Source of the DNA: an uncultured Ruminococcus sp.
GTDB lineage: Bacteria > Bacillota > Clostridia > Oscillospirales > Acutalibacteraceae
NCBI GenBank assembly: GCA_905234305.1
Contig: CAJOHT010000061.1
Coordinates: 1-10,787 of the forward strand
Reading direction: 5' to 3'
Length of the DNA stretch: 10,787 nt
Shown here: positions 7,007-10,787 of the stretch, piece after piece
How the letters are laid out: each line of letters begins with the position of its first letter
How positions within the stretch are numbered: the first letter of the stretch is position 1
Position numbers and translations under genes: made by a program
Notes under the pieces: model-generated
What the model was told of the DNA's origin: nothing
Database searches by the model: none
Seen by the model: the letters and a program-made list of their open reading frames with translations, nothing else

Positions 7007-7945
7007 ATGAAAACTAAAATTATTGCTGTTGTTGGTCCTACTGCTTCAGGAAAGACAAGTCTTGCCATAGAACTAGCGAAACTACATAACGGAGAAATAA
7101 TTTCAGCCGATAGTATGCAGATATACCGCGGAATGAATATTGCTACTGCTAAGCCTGATACAGATGAAATGGCTGGAATTAAGCATCATTTAATCGATTT
7201 TCTTGATATTAACGAGTCTTATTCTGTAGGTAAATTTGTAAATGACGCCGAAGCGGCAATTAAAGATATTGTTAAAAGGGGTAAACTTCCTATTATTTGC
7301 GGCGGAACAGGGCTATATATCGACTCGCTTTTAAACGGTATAACATTTGTTGAAAACAGTACCGATTTAGAGCTTAGGGAAGAACTTAACAAGCTTGCTG
7401 AAGAAAAGGGAATAGAATATCTTCTTAAAATGCTTTTAGAGTTCGACCCTTATTCTTATATGCGTTTGTATGAAGAAAAAAATCAGAAGCGTATTGTCAG
7501 AGCGATTGAGTTTTATAAAACAACTGGCTATACGATTACCGAACAGAATGAAATAAGCAGATCAACCGAGTCCGAGTACGAACCGATAGTTTTCGGCCTT
7601 ACCGCTAAGGACAGGCAGTATCTGTATAACAGGATCAACAAACGTGTTAATATGATGGTTGAAACAGGTCTTGTTGAAGAAGCGAGAAGCATACTGAATT
7701 CCGATCTCAGCGAAACAGCTTCAAGCGCGATAGGTTATAAACAACTGCTGCCTTATTTTAACGGAGAAGCCTCGCTCGAGGAATGTATAGATAGAATTAA
7801 AACCGAAACACGTCATTACGCAAAGCGCCAGCTCACTTGGTTCAGACGCAATGAAAAAATAATTTGGATTAATATTGACGAGCTTTCTGATTTAAATGCT
7901 CAGGTCAGTTATATTGAAAGCATTTTAAAAAATCGAGGATTTTAA
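7007..7945 (+). CDS. miaA: tRNA dimethylallyltransferase MiaA
   Basis: MiaA transfers the dimethylallyl group from dimethylallyl diphosphate to N6 of A37 in tRNAs reading UNN codons, producing the i6A substrate of MiaB. The 312 residues are the usual length. Visible motifs are the P-loop 'GPTASGKT' (10-17), 'SADSMQIYRGM' with the catalytic aspartate D35, 'ATAKP' (46-50), 'GGTGLY' with T101 at the conserved threonine, 'QKRIVRAIE', 'AIGYKQ' and the C-terminal 'KRQLTWFRRN'. The ATG directly abuts the mutL stop with no spacer; GGGAG at 6992-6996 lies ten bases upstream inside mutL, so translation is probably coupled to the mutL C-terminal half. In B. subtilis miaA is followed by hfq; here no hfq follows, and an HlyD-like gene starts at once. 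Nothing suggests loss of function. Confidence 0.96.
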   Translation: MKTKIIAVVGPTASGKTSLAIELAKLHNGEIISADSMQIYRGMNIATAKPDTDEMAGIKHHLIDFLDINESYSVGKFVNDAEAAIKDIVKRGKLPIICGGTGLYIDSLLNGITFVENSTDLELREELNKLAEEKGIEYLLKMLLEFDPYSYMRLYEEKNQKRIVRAIEFYKTTGYTITEQNEISRSTESEYEPIVFGLTAKDRQYLYNRINKRVNMMVETGLVEEARSILNSDLSETASSAIGYKQLLPYFNGEASLEECIDRIKTETRHYAKRQLTWFRRNEKIIWINIDELSDLNAQVSYIESILKNRGF

Positions 7946-9238
7946 ATGGATAAATTATTATTTAAAAGAATTATAATCGGACTATTGTCTGTTTGTATTG
8001 TTGCTTATATTATTTATCTTTTAATAAGCGCTAATTTTGTTAACGCTGTGCAAACCGAGGAAGCGGTTTTAAATACTGTTTCTGATGTTATTCATTCTCA
8101 GACTTTTATAATAAGAGATGAATCATACGTAAAGAATTATTCTAGCGGAGTAATGTCTTATAAGGTTGACGACGGGGATGATGTAAGCTCAGGACAGATT
8201 ATTGCGGATATTTACAGAAACGAAAATGACGCTGTATCTCGTAAACAGATTAATAATATCAATAAGCAGATAAAAACTTTAAAGACTCTGTCAAAATCTT
8301 ATTATAAAGACAGTGTGGGATTAGATACTCTGAATACTCAGATCAGCAATAATATATTTCTGATATCGGAGAATGTCAATAACGGAAAACTTATTGATGC
8401 TAATAGTGAATGTGAGAATCTGCTTTTCTCGATTTGCGGAAGACAGATTACTACAGGAAATGTAAAAACATTCTCAAGTAAAATTAATGAACTACGTAAA
8501 GAAAGAAGAAAAATAAAAAATAATTGTTCCCCAAAAATCGGAACCGTAACATCCGATAAAGCAGGATACTTTATTTCTAACTGTGACGGATATGAAAAGT
8601 CCTATAAAACCGAAAATCTTAAGGATTTAACACCGAATAAATTCGATTCAATAAAAAAACAAAAGGTTGACAAGAACGTTATCGGAAAAGTTGTTACTGA
8701 TCCTAACTGGTATATAGCCTGTAAAGTTTCGGCGGATGACGCTATAATGCTATCAAAACTGAAAAATAACGGAGTATCTGTTTTTGTTTCAATGCCCGCG
8801 ATTATGACAGAAAAAATACCGAGCCGTATTTATTCAATCAACCAAAAAAGCCGTAAGCATAACGCTGTTTTGATATTAACTTGCGATTATATGAATAAGT
8901 ACATAGCTAACGCGAGGAATGAAAATACCGATATTACTACCTTATCTTATACAGGTTTAAAGGTTTCAAAACGCGCGATACACGAGGATTATGTTAAGAA
9001 GGTTGTTAAACAGGACGGTAAAACTGTAACAAAAAAGAAAAAAGTTCAGGGAGTTTATGTTCTGCACGGTTCTGAGTTAATTTTCAAGGAAATTGTCATT
9101 ATTTATTCGGGAAGCGATTATGTTCTTTGCGAGGCTAATCCGAATGAAGGAGTTTTATTCAGTAATCAGACTCTGCAGTTGTATGACCAGGTTGTAGTGA
9201 AAGGAGATAATCTGTATGACGGAAAAGTTATTCAGTGA
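7946..9238 (+). CDS. HlyD-like single-pass membrane protein of the sepF neighbourhood
   Basis: This is a 430-residue protein with a short cytoplasmic start and one N-terminal membrane segment (about residues 8-29, 'IIIGLLSVCIVAYIIYLL'), so most of it should face outward. After this comes a lipoyl/barrel-sandwich-like segment ('SGVMSYKVDDGDDVSSGQII'), a charged helical region that may form a short coiled coil ('QINNINKQIKTLKTL'), and a C-terminal part with 'LKVSKRAIHED' and 'GVYVLHG' (G369-V370-Y371). These fit the HlyD-type adaptor family often found beside yggS and sepF in Clostridia. A lysine-rich hairpin lies at about 350-367. HlyD proteins usually link a membrane transporter to export, but no transporter gene is visible here, so a role in export is not supported and an envelope or division role is only inference. 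GAGG (7935-7938) lies seven bases before the ATG, which abuts the miaA stop. The gene overlaps ylmE by 23 bp. Confidence 0.7.
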   Translation: MDKLLFKRIIIGLLSVCIVAYIIYLLISANFVNAVQTEEAVLNTVSDVIHSQTFIIRDESYVKNYSSGVMSYKVDDGDDVSSGQIIADIYRNENDAVSRKQINNINKQIKTLKTLSKSYYKDSVGLDTLNTQISNNIFLISENVNNGKLIDANSECENLLFSICGRQITTGNVKTFSSKINELRKERRKIKNNCSPKIGTVTSDKAGYFISNCDGYEKSYKTENLKDLTPNKFDSIKKQKVDKNVIGKVVTDPNWYIACKVSADDAIMLSKLKNNGVSVFVSMPAIMTEKIPSRIYSINQKSRKHNAVLILTCDYMNKYIANARNENTDITTLSYTGLKVSKRAIHEDYVKKVVKQDGKTVTKKKKVQGVYVLHGSELIFKEIVIIYSGSDYVLCEANPNEGVLFSNQTLQLYDQVVVKGDNLYDGKVIQ

Positions 9239-9932
9239 CGTTGAGTATAATTATAAATTAATTGAACAGCGTATTTCTGAAGCCGCCGAAAAAACAGGCC
9301 GCAAAAGAGATGACATTACGTTTCTTGCCGCGACTAAAACCGTTGATGTTGAGGTGATTAACTACGCGATATCTCTCGGATTGAAATATATCGGCGAAAA
9401 CAGGGTTCAGGAGCTTTTATCAAAATACGAACGATATGATTTGGATAACGCTTCTCTCCAGTTTATCGGACATTTACAAACTAACAAGGTAAGGCAAATT
9501 GTCGATAAAGTCGATTTGATTCAATCTGTTGATTCCGTTAAACTTGCTAAAGAGATTTCAAAGCAATCCGAAAAACACGGTATAACTTCTGATATCCTTA
9601 TCGAGGTGAATATAGGTGACGAAGACAGCAAAAGCGGTATTGATGCTTCTTCTGTCTATGAATTGATTGATGAAATTAAAGATTTTCCGAATATTTCGGT
9701 AAAAGGACTGATGTGTATACCCCCGATTTGTGATAGTCCACAAAAAAATTCTAAATTTTTCGATAAAATGAACAATATATTTATTGACATATCGGCTAAA
9801 AACATAGATAATATATCTATGGATATTCTTTCAATGGGAATGTCCGCTGATTATTATGAAGCAATTTTATCCGGCGCTAATATGGTACGTGTTGGCTCGT
9901 CGCTGTTCGGCGCTCGTGATTATCAAAGATAA
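9216..9932 (+). CDS. ylmE: YggS/YlmE-family pyridoxal phosphate-binding protein
   Basis: This is a cytoplasmic PLP-binding protein of the alanine-racemase-like TIM-barrel fold, involved in pyridoxal phosphate homeostasis; no catalytic reaction is established for the family. The 238 residues are slightly longer than the usual 220-235. Motifs in order are 'LAATKTVD' with the PLP lysine K41, 'YIGENRVQE', 'FIGHLQTNK', 'QSVDSVKLA', 'LIEVNIGDEDSKSGI', 'GLMCIPP', 'LSMGMSADYYEAI' and 'VRVGSSLFGAR'. The start at 9216 lies inside the end of the HlyD-like gene in another frame and is fixed by AAAGGAG (9200-9206), nine bases upstream; the 23-bp overlap suggests coupled translation. In Gram-positive bacteria this gene sits just before sepF, as here (20-bp gap). 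ylmD, its usual upstream neighbour in B. subtilis, is absent. Confidence 0.94.
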   Translation: MTEKLFSDVEYNYKLIEQRISEAAEKTGRKRDDITFLAATKTVDVEVINYAISLGLKYIGENRVQELLSKYERYDLDNASLQFIGHLQTNKVRQIVDKVDLIQSVDSVKLAKEISKQSEKHGITSDILIEVNIGDEDSKSGIDASSVYELIDEIKDFPNISVKGLMCIPPICDSPQKNSKFFDKMNNIFIDISAKNIDNISMDILSMGMSADYYEAILSGANMVRVGSSLFGARDYQR

Positions 9933-9952
9933 AAATAGGAGGATTTTAAGAA

Positions 9953-10402
9953 ATGGCTGGTTTTGTAGATAAGTTTAAACGTATGTGGGACGCACCCGAG
10001 GAAGAGTATGATAACGGTTACGACGAATACGGTTATGCTGATAATGATGAGGACGATTACGAGGAAGTTCCTTCCTACGGTGAGCCTCGCAGAAACAAGG
10101 TTGTTAATATCAGCGCGACTGCTAAGCTCCAGGTAGCTCTTTTTAAGCCTGAGAGATTTGGTGAAGAGACAAGAACTATCGCTGATGAACTTATTAAAAC
10201 TCATACTGTTGTACTCAATCTCGAGGAAACCAATAAGGATATGTCGAGAAGAATAATCGATTTCTTAAGCGGCGTAGCATACGCTAACAGAGGAAAGATT
10301 AAGAGAGTAGCGTCCAGTACATTTATCATAATACCGAATAACGTTGACCTTACCGGCGACGATCTTCTTGATGAATTAGAGAGCAGTGGCGTTTACTTCT
10401 GA
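9953..10402 (+). CDS. sepF: Cell division protein SepF
   Basis: SepF anchors FtsZ filaments to the membrane and bundles them at the division site, partly in parallel with FtsA. The 149 residues are typical. The first ten or so residues ('MAGFVDKFKRMW') make an amphipathic membrane-binding helix. An acidic, tyrosine-rich flexible linker (about 14-42) follows. The C-terminal SepF domain (formerly DUF552) runs from 'VVNISATAKLQVALFKP' through 'RTIADELIKTHTVVLNLE' and 'RRIIDFLSGVAYANRGKI' to 'TFIIIPNNVDLTG', including the conserved glycine of 'FLSG' and the FtsZ-binding/dimer region. TAGGAGG (9936-9942) lies ten bases before the ATG and is the strongest-looking ribosome binding site in the distal operon, in line with a structural protein needed in many copies. 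The last 17 bases overlap the start of ylmH. Confidence 0.96.
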   Translation: MAGFVDKFKRMWDAPEEEYDNGYDEYGYADNDEDDYEEVPSYGEPRRNKVVNISATAKLQVALFKPERFGEETRTIADELIKTHTVVLNLEETNKDMSRRIIDFLSGVAYANRGKIKRVASSTFIIIPNNVDLTGDDLLDELESSGVYF

Positions 10403-10787
10403 TACCGAGGATAAAGAACTATTATCACGTGTTGAGGATTTAGCTGATTTATATTTTACGCGGAATAAACCCGTTTTTCTGGGATTTTTAAACGAACGCG
10501 AGCAGTACGTTATTAAGAATGCTTTTCCGTTTTACTCTTCTATTATGAAGTTTTACGGCGGTTTTGACGGAGCTAAAAGAAGATTTCTTTGTTTTTTCGA
10601 GGATGAAGTCGAGTTTTCTCTTTATCCTATTTCTAAGATTTTCTTTAAATTTCGTATAACCGATAAGCTCTCACATAGAGATTTTCTCGGTGCTTTAATG
10701 AATTTAGGTATCGAGCGAAGCTGTGTCGGAGATATTATAGTTAATGAAGGCGCGGCTGTTTGCTTTGTTAAAGAAGAGATAAAAATA
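10386..10787 (+). CDS. ylmH: YlmH-family RNA-binding protein, N-terminal part (cut by window end)
   Basis: From GTG at 10386 the frame runs open to the last base (134 residues). The sequence has family marks of YlmH: 'LADLYFTRNKPVFLGFLNER', 'YGGFDGAKRRFLCFF', 'SHRDFLGALMNLGIERSCVGDI' and 'AAVCFV'. YlmH proteins are about 255-260 residues, with a C-terminal S4 RNA-binding domain that would lie beyond the window; the B. subtilis member has been tied to ribosome rescue and to the division gene cluster. The GTG is the earliest possible start, because an in-frame TAG occurs at 10377-10379, and the next ATG would remove about 50 conserved residues. AGAGAG just upstream is only a weak ribosome binding site, so translation probably depends on coupling with sepF, which it overlaps by 17 bases. 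ylmG, which separates sepF and ylmH in B. subtilis, is absent. Confidence 0.88.
   Translation, partial: MAFTSDTEDKELLSRVEDLADLYFTRNKPVFLGFLNEREQYVIKNAFPFYSSIMKFYGGFDGAKRRFLCFFEDEVEFSLYPISKIFFKFRITDKLSHRDFLGALMNLGIERSCVGDIIVNEGAAVCFVKEEIKI

Noticed and set aside
9923..10204. Minus-strand 93-residue open frame opposite sepF with a hydrophobic stretch
   Set aside because: The hydrophobic stretch is the complement of the acidic Asp/Glu codons of the SepF linker; the opposite strand encodes a clear SepF, so this is a shadow.

Overview
The window is an AT-rich, densely packed stretch of bacterial chromosome in which every gene lies on the + strand. The protein families and gene order point to a spore-forming, low-G+C Firmicute of the class Clostridia, probably a Ruminococcus/Oscillospiraceae-like gut bacterium. 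The pointers are a YunB-type sporulation protein, a RicA/YlbF-type protein next to miaB, an endonuclease-type MutL, and a ylmE-sepF-ylmH division cluster. The species assignment is inference.

Layout. Positions 2-454 hold the C-terminal part of a yunB-like sporulation gene that enters from the left. A 108-bp intergenic region (455-562) follows. It carries a near-perfect inverted repeat (486-524), a related direct copy (464-477), and a strong-looking extended -10 sigma-A promoter (500-528). From there eight or nine genes run to the right edge as an apparent single operon with gaps of 0-36 bp or short overlaps: miaB (tRNA ms2i6A37 methylthiotransferase), a RicA/YlbF-like gene with a four-cysteine tail, mutS, mutL (broken by a one-base frameshift in its linker), miaA (tRNA A37 dimethylallyltransferase), an HlyD-like single-pass membrane protein, ylmE/yggS (PLP-binding protein), sepF (FtsZ/membrane anchor) and the start of ylmH (S4 RNA-binding family, cut by the window end).

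How the genes work together. MiaA and MiaB act in sequence on A37 of tRNAs reading UNN codons. In Bacillus subtilis, RicA is part of an Fe-S complex encoded next to miaB. MutS and MutL are the core of mismatch repair. YlmE, SepF and YlmH belong to the Gram-positive cell-division neighbourhood downstream of ftsZ, and the HlyD-like membrane protein is wedged between the two blocks. Much of the order (miaB-ricA-mutS-mutL-miaA) is ancestral to Firmicutes, so most of the window is conserved housekeeping.

The main departure from the ordinary is mutL. The two halves together have the length and motifs of one normal 658-residue MutL, but the reading frame slips by one base between 6248 and 6272. The second point of interest is the repeat architecture wrapped round the operon promoter. 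I found no mobile element, CRISPR array, RNA gene or clearly new system.
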